Origin: JAPLJU01 sp036725345
GTDB lineage: Bacteria > Desulfobacterota > Syntrophia > Syntrophales > UBA2192
Length of the DNA: 64,000 bases
Assembly (NCBI GenBank): GCA_036725345.1
Contig: DAIMEJ010000010.1
Span: 1 to 64,000 of the forward strand
Direction of reading: 5' to 3'
The number at the start of each line of letters is the position of its first letter. The stretch's first letter is position 1. Shown piece after piece: positions 26,378-35,650 of this stretch. Under the pieces are notes generated by a model, which saw only the letters and a program-made list of their open reading frames with translations, was not told the DNA's origin and ran no database searches. The translations under genes and the position numbers were made by a program.

Positions 26378-27721
26378 TCAGGAGTCGGTTAAAAGGCCCT
26401 CCGATGAGGCCCTCTCCTGCCGGACGTTCGTCTCGTATCTTTTTGTATACCACACGACCAAGCGCTCGATATATCTCGATTTCAACTGGCGGCCCGCCAG
26501 GGCCCGCTTTACGGGCGGCAACCGGAGGATGACGCCCAGTATCGCCGCCATGGCCCGGTGGCTCAGCAGGGCCTGATTCTCAAAAATAAAGTTCTGGAGC
26601 TTGCCCCTTTCGACGGCCATCAGCACGAGCCTGTGGACGGAGTTGACGGGCGTAATGACACGTTCGGGCCGCCTCTTCAGGGAGATATGGCTCGTATCGC
26701 AGGCGGCCACGCAGAGGCCGCAACCCAGGCAGATGTTTTCATTCAGGCGGGCTATTTTTCTCTTCGGCTTCCGCGGATCGTTGGCCGAGGCGAGTGTCAT
26801 GGCCTCAACAGGGCAGACCGCAACGCAACGGCCGCAGCCCGTGCAGTCTCCTCCTCCGAGCACGGGAATATAGTTCGTCGTGTGGACGGGTTTCAAAAAC
26901 CCGAATCGCCGGGCGGCGATCAGGGCTTCGCAGCAGCAGCCGCAGCAGTTGCAGATGAAATTAACGTCCTCGCGGACATTTTCACCGAACTGTACAAGCC
27001 GGTGCTCATGGGCTCTCTCGAGAAGCCCGAGGCACTCCGAAACGCTCACCGGGCGAACGAAGCCGTGCCGGATGAGGGAGAACGCGGCCTGGTTGAAGGT
27101 CATGCATATTTCCATGGGCGCTTCACAGGACCGGCCCAGATGGCTCATCTTGTGGCGGCAGTAACACAGCCCGATTCCGATGTGGGAGGCCGTTTTGATG
27201 ACGTGACTTGACCTCTCGAAATCGAGGACATGAAGGGCGTCGTCGTTCGACAGAACGGGTTCATGAATGAAGACCCGCCCCAGCTGGGTTTCACCATCGG
27301 TGAAGAGGGCCTTGATGAAGTCCTCCTCCACGTTGAGATACTGATAGAAAAGCTCGCTCAGCGCTTTCTGGTCGAGATCGCCGCGGAGACGCATCAGGGA
27401 GAACTCGAAAAAACCCGCCATGGGGGGCGGAAGGACATAAATCTGCCTTCCCCGTTCCTCCAGATCCAGGAGGATTCCGCGTCCGGCGAGGTTCTGTAGG
27501 ATGTCTTCCGCCTTTCTCTCCGTGATCCCCCAGAGCTTCGCCGCCCTCTCCGCGTTGAAGGGCTTTATAGGAAGAAGAGAGACGAGCCTCGCCTCCTCCT
27601 CGCTGAAGAGCATTTGCAGGATGGCGTGGAGCAGATCCGACGGCGGGGCTCCCTGGGGGAACCTGTTCAGGCGGTCCACCAGTCCATGATACCCCGACTT
27701 CAGTGTGTGGTGATGGGCCAT
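26378..27721 (-). CDS. 4Fe-4S dicluster protein with N-terminal helix-turn-helix-like region
   Basis: The 447-aa protein combines three parts. Residues about 30-85 read like a winged helix (AERAAKLWGITERKAEDILQNL). Residues about 180-265 are cysteine-rich, with CYCRHKMSHLGRSCEAPMEIC and CNCCGCCCEAL. Residues about 285-350 hold two ferredoxin clusters, CTGCGRCVAVCPVEAM and CLGCGLCVAACDTSHI. The second cluster motif lacks the usual Pro after the fourth Cys. A C-terminal part (about 385-430) is basic. Similar proteins occur in anaerobic sulfate-reducing and syntrophic bacteria with no assigned role; electron transfer or redox-sensing regulation are both possible. ATG start with AGGAGTG upstream. 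Confidence 0.78.
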   Translation of the reverse strand: MAHHHTLKSGYHGLVDRLNRFPQGAPPSDLLHAILQMLFSEEEARLVSLLPIKPFNAERAAKLWGITERKAEDILQNLAGRGILLDLEERGRQIYVLPPPMAGFFEFSLMRLRGDLDQKALSELFYQYLNVEEDFIKALFTDGETQLGRVFIHEPVLSNDDALHVLDFERSSHVIKTASHIGIGLCYCRHKMSHLGRSCEAPMEICMTFNQAAFSLIRHGFVRPVSVSECLGLLERAHEHRLVQFGENVREDVNFICNCCGCCCEALIAARRFGFLKPVHTTNYIPVLGGGDCTGCGRCVAVCPVEAMTLASANDPRKPKRKIARLNENICLGCGLCVAACDTSHISLKRRPERVITPVNSVHRLVLMAVERGKLQNFIFENQALLSHRAMAAILGVILRLPPVKRALAGRQLKSRYIERLVVWYTKRYETNVRQERASSEGLLTDS

Positions 27722-27842
27722 GGCTACACTCCTGAAGAGACATTCTAATTTTACCAGTATCAGCGGCCGCCGTAAAGGCCCATCTGAAGGGCTTCTTCAT
27801 CGCTCCAACGCCTGACCCGGTGAAAAGTAAGGCCGTCATTTC

Positions 27843-27871
27843 TTGACACCTTTCCCTAATTTTCCTATATT
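27843..27871 (+). promoter_or_regulatory. Sigma-70 promoter for hrpA
   Basis: Perfect -35 TTGACA (27843-27848), a 17-bp spacer and -10 TATATT (27866-27871) lie just upstream of hrpA. Transcription would start near 27878, giving a leader of about 27 nt. Confidence 0.75.
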
Positions 27872-27904
27872 CCCGAAACCTCAGGCAACGAAAGAGGTTT
27901 TCCA

Positions 27905-30900
27905 TTGTCGACGATTACAAACAGACTCAAGAAAATCAGGAATCAGCTCCACCGGGCGATGAGATCGGACCGGCCTTCGATCGCGAAGGATCTGAGGTCT
28001 TTCGAGAAGCGGACCCGACAGGCCCCGCAACAGGAAGAAGACCTCGAAAGAATCGAAAAACGCCTCGAGAACTCGATACATCGCGCTGAAGCGAGACGAA
28101 AGGGCTGCCCGCCCATCTCCTGCCCTTTCTCCCTGCCCATTGCCGCGCACCGGGACGAAATCGTGGAGGCCATCCGCTCTCACCGGGTGATCATCGTCAC
28201 CGGCGAGACGGGGTCGGGCAAGACCACCCAGCTGCCCAAATTGTGCCTGGCAGCGGGGAGGGGTACCCACGGGTACGTCGGCTGCACGCAGCCCAGGCGG
28301 ATCGCCGCCGTGACCGTGGCGCAGCGGATCAGCGAGGAAATGGGCGATGCGGTGGGCGGCACGGTGGGCTACAAGATTCGCTTTGAAGAAAAGCTGAACC
28401 GCAATTCCTACATCAAAATCATGACCGACGGCGTCCTCCTCATGGAGGCCCAGGCGGATCCCTTTCTCAACCGATACGACACCCTCATTGTCGACGAGGC
28501 CCATGAGCGTAGCCTCAATATCGATTTCGTCCTGGGGATGCTGAAAACCCTCCTGCCCCGGAGAAGGGATCTCAAGGTCATCATCACCTCGGCCACGATC
28601 GACACCGAAAAATTCTCCAGGGCTTTCGACAACGCTCCTGTCCTGGAGGTCTCCGGCCGCCTTTACCCCGTGGAGATTCGTTACGCCCCCCCGGATCCGG
28701 ACCACGAGGAGACCGGCGGGTTGAGTTACGTGGAGACCGCTGTTTCGGCCGTCGATGCGCTGGAAAGGGGGCGTGATGCGGGGGACATCCTGATCTTCAT
28801 GCCCACGGAACGGGACATCCGCGAAACCTGTGATCTGCTGGAGGGCCGGGAGCATCGCGACTGGACGGTCTATCCCCTTTATGCCCGCCTCTCATCGGCA
28901 GAGCAGCGCCGCGTGTTCCGTTCCGTCCGCGGGCGAAAGATCATCGTCGCAACGAACGTGGCCGAAACCTCCATCACCATTCCGGGGATCCGCTACGTCA
29001 TCGACACGGGGCTGGCCCGCATCGCCCGTTATAACCCGCGAACGAGGGCCTCCGGGCTTCCCGTCGAACCGATCTCGCGGAGCAGCGCCGACCAGCGCGC
29101 GGGCCGTTGCGGGCGAGTTCAGAACGGCATTTGCGTCCGGCTCTACAGCCGGGAGGACTACGAGGCAAGAGCGCTCTACACGCCTCCGGAGATCCTCCGA
29201 TCCAACCTGGCCGAGGTCGTTCTCAGAATGCTCGCGCTCCGGATCAGCGATACCTCGACGTTTCCCTTCGTCGACCCCCCCGGCGCGAGAAGTCTGAAAG
29301 CGGGTTTTGACGTGCTCGAAGAACTGGGGGCCATCGAGCGGCAGACCGATCCCGCATCCGGCTCTTCCCGCTATGTCCTCACCCCCAGGGGGAGGGTGAT
29401 GGCCCGCATGCCCCTCGATCCCAGGATTTCCCGAATGATCATCGAGGCCGGGAAAGAAGGTTGCGTGGAAGACGTGGCCGTCATCGCGGCATCCCTCAGC
29501 AGTCAGGACCCCCGGGAGAGGCCGTACGAGCAGGAGAAGGAGGCCGAGCGTGTTCACGACGCTTATGTCCACCCCGCCTCGGACTTCATCACCCTCCTGA
29601 ATATCTGGAACGTTTATCAGGGTGCCCTCTCAACAATGAAGACCCGGGGCCAGGTGAGAAAGTTTTGCCGTCAGCATTTTCTTTCCTACAGAAGGATGCG
29701 CGAGTGGCAGGACATCCACGATCAGATAAGGGAGATCTTCGAAGAGGAAGGAATACCTGCCGGGCAGGACAAACGGACAAAAAAAGACACGGGGGATCCG
29801 GCAGCCCTGTACGGGAGGGTGCATCGTTCCATCCTGAGCGGATACCTGTCCAACATCGCCATGAAGAAGGAAAAGAACCTCTACACGACAGGCGGCGGCA
29901 AGCAGGCGATGATCTTTCCCGGCTCGGTCCTTTTCAACCGCGGCAGGAACTGGATCGTCTCGGCGGAGTTTGTGGAAACAACCAGGCTTTTCGCCAGAAC
30001 GGCGGCCAATATCGAAGATGCCTGGCTGGAACCCCTGGGAGCGGCGCTCTGCCGGTATTCCTATTCGAATCCTCACTGGGACCGCAGACGAGGTGAGGTC
30101 GTGGCCCTCGAACAGGTGACACTCTACGGTCTGCCCGTCGTATCCGGCCGCATCGCCCCCTACGGGAAAATCAACCCGGACGAGGCGTCCGGAATTTTCA
30201 TACAGAATGCCCTGGTGGAGGGGGACCTGGACAGGCCTTTCCCCTTTCTGAGCCACAACCGGCGTGTCATCGAGGAGGTTCTCGCCCTGGAGCACAAGCT
30301 CAGGCGGCGCAACCTCCTCGCCGATCGGGAAGCCCTGGCGGGCTTCTACGAGGGGAGGATCGGGGGCATCTTTGACGTCCGCTCCCTCCAAAAAAAAATC
30401 CGCGAAAGGGGCTCTGACGGGTTTCTCCGCATGAAAAAAGAAGACGTCCTGCAGTCGATCCCCGACGAGGAGGAGCTCTCCCTCTATCCGGATGCCTGGT
30501 CCTTCGGGAAAAAATCCATCCCCCTGACGTACCGGTTCGACCCCGGCAGGCCCGATGACGGTGTGACCCTGCAAGTCCCCGTGAACCTGGTTCCGGCCCT
30601 CTCGGCGGAGGCGCTGGACTGGGGCGTGCCGGGTCTTCTCAAAGAAAAAATTTCCGCCCTGCTGAGGGGACTCCCGAAGACGTACCGGGTCCGGCTTTCG
30701 CCCCTCGGTCAGGCCATGGAAAAAATCCTGGAGAGAATCGAGTGGGGCAGGGGCTCTCTCGTCGAGGCCCTTTCCGATACGCTCAGGGAGGAATTCGGCG
30801 TGGATGTCCCGCCCGCCTCATGGTCTTCCATCCCGATCCCGGAACACCTGAAGATGAGGCTTGATGTCCACGACTCGAAGAAGAAGATCGTGGCCTCGGG

Positions 30901-31867
30901 GCGCGACATCGGCCTCCTGATAGAGCAGACGGCACACGGGGAGGAAACGGCGTCGATCATCGAGACCAGGAGGAAGTGGGAAAGAGATCGCATCACGACC
31001 TGGGATTTCGGTGAGCTTCCGTCTCAAGTCGAGATGGAGGAAGACGGCGGACTGTCGGCCATTCTGTACCCCGCCCTGGTCAGGGGAGAAGAAGGGGCTG
31101 ACCTCAGGCTGTTCAAAGACAAAAAAGAAGCCGAAGACGCCCATGTCGGAGGGGTAACCGCCCTCTTCGAGGGGCATTTCAAAAAGGAACTCCGGTACCT
31201 GAAAAGAAACCTGGCCCTCCCCGACGAGATGAAGAAATGGGCCCTTTGTCTCAGCGGTGAGAGGGCCCTCGAAGAAGGCCTTTACCGGGAGGTACTTCGC
31301 AGACTTTTTTGCCTGCCCATCCGTTCACAAAAGTCTTTTCTGAAACACGCTGAAGCTACGGCACAGGTCATCCTGCCCTCGGCGCAGTCGCTGCTCCACG
31401 AGGTCAAACCGGTCCTGGAGGCTTATTTCCAGGCCCGGCAGATTCTGCACAGGCTCGAGAACACGAGCCCCCGAGACCGGAATCTGAAGGAATTTTTCTC
31501 CGACCTCAGAACCCGCCTCAACCAGCTTCTGCCCGATAATTTTCTGGAGGTCCATCCCCGCGAACGGTGGCCCGATCTGGTCCGTTACATGAAGGCCCTT
31601 TCCCTGCGCGCGGAAAAGGGCCTTCTCAATCCGGCGAAAGACAGGGTGAAGGTCGAAGAGATCCGGGTCTTCGACGACCGCCTCAAGGATCTCCGGAAGA
31701 ATCTTTCATACGCCGCATCCGCAGAGAAGAAAGAGAAAATCAATGAATGGGCCTGGATGATCGAGGAATATCGAATCTCTCTCTTCACCCAGGAGATGAA
31801 AACGGCTTACCCCGTGTCCCGGAAGCGCCTCGCAGCCAGGCTCAAGGAGATCGAGGAGATGACCTGA
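27905..31867 (+). CDS. hrpA: ATP-dependent RNA helicase HrpA (DEAH family)
   Basis: HrpA is a large DEAH RNA helicase linked to mRNA processing and rescue of stalled ribosomes. The 1320-aa product has the expected length. Motifs in order: Walker A GETGSGKTTQLP (about 100-111), TQPRRIAA (about 128-135), Walker B VDEAHERS (about 196-203), SATID (about 236-240) and the RNA-binding loop TNVAETSITIPG (about 349-360). QRAGRCGR follows at about 397-404. The HA2, OB-fold and long C-terminal DUF3418-like region complete it. The start is TTG, with AAAGAGG about 8 bp upstream and no better ATG. It is monocistronic and converges with the FAD oxidoreductase, 28 bp away. Confidence 0.95.
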   Translation: MSTITNRLKKIRNQLHRAMRSDRPSIAKDLRSFEKRTRQAPQQEEDLERIEKRLENSIHRAEARRKGCPPISCPFSLPIAAHRDEIVEAIRSHRVIIVTGETGSGKTTQLPKLCLAAGRGTHGYVGCTQPRRIAAVTVAQRISEEMGDAVGGTVGYKIRFEEKLNRNSYIKIMTDGVLLMEAQADPFLNRYDTLIVDEAHERSLNIDFVLGMLKTLLPRRRDLKVIITSATIDTEKFSRAFDNAPVLEVSGRLYPVEIRYAPPDPDHEETGGLSYVETAVSAVDALERGRDAGDILIFMPTERDIRETCDLLEGREHRDWTVYPLYARLSSAEQRRVFRSVRGRKIIVATNVAETSITIPGIRYVIDTGLARIARYNPRTRASGLPVEPISRSSADQRAGRCGRVQNGICVRLYSREDYEARALYTPPEILRSNLAEVVLRMLALRISDTSTFPFVDPPGARSLKAGFDVLEELGAIERQTDPASGSSRYVLTPRGRVMARMPLDPRISRMIIEAGKEGCVEDVAVIAASLSSQDPRERPYEQEKEAERVHDAYVHPASDFITLLNIWNVYQGALSTMKTRGQVRKFCRQHFLSYRRMREWQDIHDQIREIFEEEGIPAGQDKRTKKDTGDPAALYGRVHRSILSGYLSNIAMKKEKNLYTTGGGKQAMIFPGSVLFNRGRNWIVSAEFVETTRLFARTAANIEDAWLEPLGAALCRYSYSNPHWDRRRGEVVALEQVTLYGLPVVSGRIAPYGKINPDEASGIFIQNALVEGDLDRPFPFLSHNRRVIEEVLALEHKLRRRNLLADREALAGFYEGRIGGIFDVRSLQKKIRERGSDGFLRMKKEDVLQSIPDEEELSLYPDAWSFGKKSIPLTYRFDPGRPDDGVTLQVPVNLVPALSAEALDWGVPGLLKEKISALLRGLPKTYRVRLSPLGQAMEKILERIEWGRGSLVEALSDTLREEFGVDVPPASWSSIPIPEHLKMRLDVHDSKKKIVASGRDIGLLIEQTAHGEETASIIETRRKWERDRITTWDFGELPSQVEMEEDGGLSAILYPALVRGEEGADLRLFKDKKEAEDAHVGGVTALFEGHFKKELRYLKRNLALPDEMKKWALCLSGERALEEGLYREVLRRLFCLPIRSQKSFLKHAEATAQVILPSAQSLLHEVKPVLEAYFQARQILHRLENTSPRDRNLKEFFSDLRTRLNQLLPDNFLEVHPRERWPDLVRYMKALSLRAEKGLLNPAKDRVKVEEIRVFDDRLKDLRKNLSYAASAEKKEKINEWAWMIEEYRISLFTQEMKTAYPVSRKRLAARLKEIEEMT

Positions 31868-31895
31868 GTCGCCTGTTGAAACTTCACGGGGGGCT

Positions 31896-33104
31896 CTATT
31901 CAAAAAGCTTCTTGAAGTCGGCGTTCGGATCGCCAAGCAGGGATTTTATGGGTGAAATATCCCTTCTACTGCGGATGGCACCCTGGATTTCTTCGCTTCC
32001 CCGGATGTCTCCGTAGAGGATGGCGCCGGTGATGAGACCGTCCTGAAGGACGATCTTCCTGTAGACGAATTTTCTCCCGTCGACATAGAGGAGGGATTCT
32101 TTTTTCCCCTGACTGTCGATATCCCCCATGGACACAAGGTTGATCCCGGCAACCTTGAAAGTGTAAGAAGGAACTGTTCCCTCATATCTCGTTTCCCGGC
32201 CTGCCATATTGGAACCGGCGATCCGCCCCTGGGCCATGGCGGCCGGCCAGATCCCGTAATAGCGACCCCGGTATTCGATGACGTCTCCGGCGGCGAATAC
32301 GTTTTCAATGGCGGTCCTCATCCTGTCGTCCACCTTCACGCCCCGATCCACTTCCAGCCCGAGGGATTCCGCCAGGGCGACCTCCGCGTAAACGCCCGCG
32401 GAGATGAGGACCATGTCAGCGGTGATTGATTCACCCTTCTCGAGATGCACGGTCAGGGCTTTTTCTGCGGCCGTGATCCTGCCGACACTTCGGTTCAGCC
32501 GGAAGTGAAAACCCATCAGCTCCATCTGCTTCTGCAGGAGCGTCGCACCCCCCTCGTCCATCTGCCTCGGAAGAAGCCGGGGGGAACGCACCAGCACCAT
32601 CACCTCGAGTCCGAGCTTCCTCAGTCCGTTTCCCGCTTCCAGACCCAGAAGTCCTCCGCCGACGATGACGACTTTCTTCGAGATTCCTGCCCGCTCCCTG
32701 ATCCGATCGGCGTCCTCGACCGTTCGGAGGGTCATAACGCCCTCGAGGCCGCTCCCCTCGAGGGGCGGGACAACGGACCTGCCGCCCGTGGCCAGGAGGA
32801 GCCTGTCGTAGGCGTAATCCCGACCCGCTGCCGTCCGAACGGTCTTCGCTGCCGGGTCGACGGACAGGACCTCTTCGGCAGGGTGAAACTCCACTCGGTT
32901 TTTCTCGTACCATGAAAAGTCGTGAAGAGTGAACCTGCGGAGTTCCTTCTCCCCCGAGAGGTATTCGGGCAGGGCGGGGGTGTAGTAGAAGGGGTGGCGG
33001 CTTTTACTGAAGATGGTGACGGCTGCCTCGGCATCCAGCCGTCGGATCGTCTCCGCCGCCGAATTCCCGGCGACGCCGTTCCCTATGATGAGATACTTTG
33101 CCAT
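31896..33104 (-). CDS. FAD/NAD(P)-dependent oxidoreductase (rubredoxin/nitrite reductase-type)
   Basis: The 402-aa flavoprotein belongs to the class that includes rubredoxin reductases and the FAD part of nitrite reductases. It has the N-terminal FAD motif YLIIGNGVAGNSAAE (4-18), the NAD(P)H motif VVIVGGGLLGLEAGNGLRKLG (about 145-165) and the flavin-binding segment VFAAGDVIE (about 268-276). PFYYTPALPEYLSGEKEL is typical of the subfamily. The start at 33104 gives MAKYLIIG, which fits the FAD motif; a longer frame adds 70 residues of unlikely composition. The electron partner is unknown. It is followed closely (95 bp) by the MoxR/VWA pair on the same strand. Confidence 0.87.
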   Translation of the reverse strand: MAKYLIIGNGVAGNSAAETIRRLDAEAAVTIFSKSRHPFYYTPALPEYLSGEKELRRFTLHDFSWYEKNRVEFHPAEEVLSVDPAAKTVRTAAGRDYAYDRLLLATGGRSVVPPLEGSGLEGVMTLRTVEDADRIRERAGISKKVVIVGGGLLGLEAGNGLRKLGLEVMVLVRSPRLLPRQMDEGGATLLQKQMELMGFHFRLNRSVGRITAAEKALTVHLEKGESITADMVLISAGVYAEVALAESLGLEVDRGVKVDDRMRTAIENVFAAGDVIEYRGRYYGIWPAAMAQGRIAGSNMAGRETRYEGTVPSYTFKVAGINLVSMGDIDSQGKKESLLYVDGRKFVYRKIVLQDGLITGAILYGDIRGSEEIQGAIRSRRDISPIKSLLGDPNADFKKLFE

Positions 33105-33199
33105 ATCCCCGCCTTGTTCCCGGTCATCAAGAATTTCGGCCTCTTCACCCTGTAGGCGGCCCGGGCAACGCACAATGAGCAAAGAGCGGTTATCTCCAG

Positions 33200-34393
33200 T
33201 CAATTCTTTGCTGCAAGCCGGCGGACCGCCGCCTCGAGCCCGTCGAGGGTGAGCCCGAACATGGGGAAGATCTGGCGGATGATCCCGATGGTGCTCCCCC
33301 CTGTCCATCTCCAAAACGGGGCCGGATTGAGCCAGACGGCGTGCCGGAAGAGACCTGCCAGAAACTTGAGCCGATCGATGCTGGGCTGTGTATTTCTCTG
33401 TGATATGTCGAGGGCACCCCCGCTATACATGAGTTCATAGGGAGACATGCTCGCGTCGCCCACCAGGATGAGCCTCGTCTCGGGGTCGCGAAGGGCAAAA
33501 TCCTCCAGGCGTTCGGGGCGGTAATAGCGCCGGGCGTCCTGCCAGACCACGTCGTAGATCGTGTTGTGGAAAAAGTAGGTTCGAAGATCCTTGAACTGGG
33601 AACGGGCATAGTTGAACAGGGTCTGGACGATTTCCACATAGGGCTCCATGGACCATCCCCCGTTGTCGATCATGAGGATGACCTTGAGACGGTCGGTGAG
33701 CCTCCGGTCGAAGATGATTTCAATCTCACCGGCGTTGCGGAGGGTCTCTCGGATGGTCTTGTCCACGTTGACGAGATCCTTCGGGCCGGCAGGCACCATC
33801 CGGCGGAGCCGCTTCAGGGCCTCGCCCATCTGGGACTGGGTGAGGGGTCCGTCCTGGGAGTAATCCCGATATCGGCGGTCCATCGCCACCTTGATGGCCG
33901 ACTTGCTGCGGGATATCCCTCCCACACGCATCCCCCCGGGGTGGGTGCCCGAGTGTCCCACGGGCGAGGTTCCGCCGGTGCCGATCCACCGGTCACCGCC
34001 GTGATGAGCCTCCTTCTGTTCCCTGAGGCGATCGAGAAAGTACTGAATGAGCTCATCGGGGGTCATCTCCTTCAGCTTCTTCCCGGCGACGCCGAGTGCG
34101 ACGGCCACCCCCTCCGGGTCCTTCAGCCATTCCTGAAGAAGGGCCTTCGCAATATCGGTAAGTTCGTATGTCTCGGGGTCTTTCAGATCTACACCTCTGA
34201 AATGATGGAGGAATACCTGGTCATAGAGGTCGAAGTAGCGCTCGCTCTTGACCAGGATTGCACGGGCGACGGTATAGAAATCATCCAGCGAGGTGACCAG
34301 CCCCAGACTCAGTGCCTTCTGAAGACGGAGGAAGGACGTGGGCTTGACGGGAACACCGCGGTCCCGAAGAATATAGAAAAACTGCACAAACAT
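33200..34393 (-). CDS. VWA-domain protein, CoxE-like
   Basis: The 397-aa protein belongs to the von Willebrand A proteins encoded beside MoxR ATPases. The first half is helical (MFVQFFYILRDRGVPVKPT opening). The VWA domain spans about 215-397. The metal-site loop reads VILMIDNGGWSMEPY where a standard MIDAS has D-x-S-x-S, so the metal site is altered. A second conserved Asp appears in LVGDASMSPYEL. CoxE in carboxydotrophs works with the MoxR-type CoxD in maturing the Mo-Cu site of CO dehydrogenase. Here the pair lies beside a tungstate locus, so a metallo-cofactor maturation role is attractive but unproven. Start chosen at the ATG 7 bp after the MoxR stop; a longer frame would overlap it. Confidence 0.82.
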   Translation of the reverse strand: MFVQFFYILRDRGVPVKPTSFLRLQKALSLGLVTSLDDFYTVARAILVKSERYFDLYDQVFLHHFRGVDLKDPETYELTDIAKALLQEWLKDPEGVAVALGVAGKKLKEMTPDELIQYFLDRLREQKEAHHGGDRWIGTGGTSPVGHSGTHPGGMRVGGISRSKSAIKVAMDRRYRDYSQDGPLTQSQMGEALKRLRRMVPAGPKDLVNVDKTIRETLRNAGEIEIIFDRRLTDRLKVILMIDNGGWSMEPYVEIVQTLFNYARSQFKDLRTYFFHNTIYDVVWQDARRYYRPERLEDFALRDPETRLILVGDASMSPYELMYSGGALDISQRNTQPSIDRLKFLAGLFRHAVWLNPAPFWRWTGGSTIGIIRQIFPMFGLTLDGLEAAVRRLAAKN

Positions 34394-34400
34394 GTCGCAC

Positions 34401-35255
34401 CTAGCGCTTGGCTTTCGCAACAGCCCGGCTGGCCAGTCCGAGATCGGCGCTTTTCTTGTAGAGCACCCCCAGATAGGGGACTTCGCCGTGTCCGAGGATG
34501 GCCGGCTTGAAATCGGGGTCCGATCTCAGGGCCCGAATCCAGTTGATGAGTTCCCGCGTGGCAGGCTTCTTTTCAACGCCTCCGATCTCGCGAAGCCGGT
34601 AGAAGCTCCTTATGCAGGCCGTGGCCATCTCGTCGCCGAGATTCGGGAAATGAACCTCCACGATCCGGCGCATCGTCTCCGGCTCGGGAAAGGCGATGTG
34701 GTGGAAATTACAGCGCCCCAGGAAGGGATCGGAAAGGTCCTTTTTGGCGTTGGAGGTGATGACGACGACAGGGCGATGTCTGGCCTTCACCGTCTTGTCA
34801 ATCTCGATAATGTCGAAGGACATCTGGTCAAGCACATCAAGCATGTCGTCCTGGAAGTCTGTGTCCGCCTTGTCGATCTCGTCGATGAGAAGCACCGTTT
34901 TGCCGTCCGAAACGAAAGACTGGCCGATCTTGCCCATCCGTATGTAGGCCTCTATGTCGCTTACGTCACGCTTCGAATCGCCGAAGCGGCTGTCGTTGAG
35001 GCGAGTGAGCGTGTCGTATTGATAGAGGGCATCGACGAGTTTCATGCTCGACTTTACGTTGAGGACGATCAGGGGCAGGTTGAGGCTTTCCGCGATGGCA
35101 TGGGCAAGCATCGTCTTGCCCGTTCCCGGTTCGCCCTTGAGAAGAAGCGGCATCTCGAGAACGATGGAGACGTTCACGATCTTGGCAAGTTCCTCATCGA
35201 GTATGTACCTTGAAGCTCCGTGAAAAGCATGACGCTTTTTTTCATTATCCTTCAT
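34401..35255 (-). CDS. MoxR-family AAA+ ATPase, CoxD-like
   Basis: The 284-aa AAA+ ATPase is the usual partner of a VWA protein and acts as a chaperone that remodels or loads metal enzymes. Walker A is LKGEPGTGKTMLAHA (about 39-53), Walker B is VLLIDEIDKAD (about 120-130), sensor 1 is VVITSNAKKDLSD (about 158-170), and FLGRCNFHHIAFPEPE (about 173-188) holds the arginine finger region. It is the first gene of the pair, coupled to the VWA gene 7 bp downstream. The gene is divergent from the tungstate operon, sharing a 395-bp structured intergenic region with it. Family assignment firm; client protein unknown. Confidence 0.9.
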   Translation of the reverse strand: MKDNEKKRHAFHGASRYILDEELAKIVNVSIVLEMPLLLKGEPGTGKTMLAHAIAESLNLPLIVLNVKSSMKLVDALYQYDTLTRLNDSRFGDSKRDVSDIEAYIRMGKIGQSFVSDGKTVLLIDEIDKADTDFQDDMLDVLDQMSFDIIEIDKTVKARHRPVVVITSNAKKDLSDPFLGRCNFHHIAFPEPETMRRIVEVHFPNLGDEMATACIRSFYRLREIGGVEKKPATRELINWIRALRSDPDFKPAILGHGEVPYLGVLYKKSADLGLASRAVAKAKR

Positions 35256-35650
35256 GATTCGCTCCGTGAATGTTGTGCATGCCGTGTCAATTCAAACCCC
35301 CGGGGGCAATCCCGGGGGCAAAAGAACTTACCTCAAAAAGGCTGAAATTTCCACACCAAACATGATTCTTCGTTCGGCGAGAAAAAGGCTTCCCCATTTT
35401 CCTGCTGATTGAGCAGGGTCGACTCAATGTCCCCCAGTCTCCTCGCTGCGGTGATTTCACTTCCCCTCTCCAGCCGCGGGGATAACGTCGTCAGCGGAAG
35501 TGATCCTGTTTTCTATTGTTTTTCAAATACTTGAATGAACGGCCGCCATTGAACCCCGTAAATTAAAATCTTGTTATTTTATGTCATAATATGTAATTAT
35601 TTGTTCCCGTTTGTTCAATTTTTCATTGAAGTAGCTCCTTCGAATTGCCC
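35256..35650. promoter_or_regulatory. Divergent, hairpin-rich control region of the tungstate locus
   Basis: This 395-bp region separates the divergent moxR and tungstate operons and contains no gene. It holds a GC palindrome CCCCCGGG/CCCGGGGG (35297-35304 with 35311-35318). A CCTGCT/AGCAGG hairpin follows (35401-35406 with 35412-35417). A longer stem TCACTTCC/GGAAGTGA (35457-35464 with 35496-35503) encloses further CCCC/GGGG pairing and is followed by T-rich sequence. A possible promoter for the plus-strand operon is TTGAAC-N17-TGTTAT (35549-35577). The A/T-rich CATAATATG (35585-35593) is a small symmetric site that could bind the operon's own regulator. Only the hairpins are directly visible; control roles are inference. 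Confidence 0.5.

Noticed and set aside
27881..28855. 324-codon minus-strand frame at the hrpA start
   Set aside because: hrpA has a consensus promoter, ribosome site and all DEAH motifs in this stretch; the opposite frame is incidental.
35401..35520. Moco riboswitch in the tungstate control region or the duplicated element
   Set aside because: Hairpins are present, but I could not match the conserved Moco RNA core, so only a structured region is reported.
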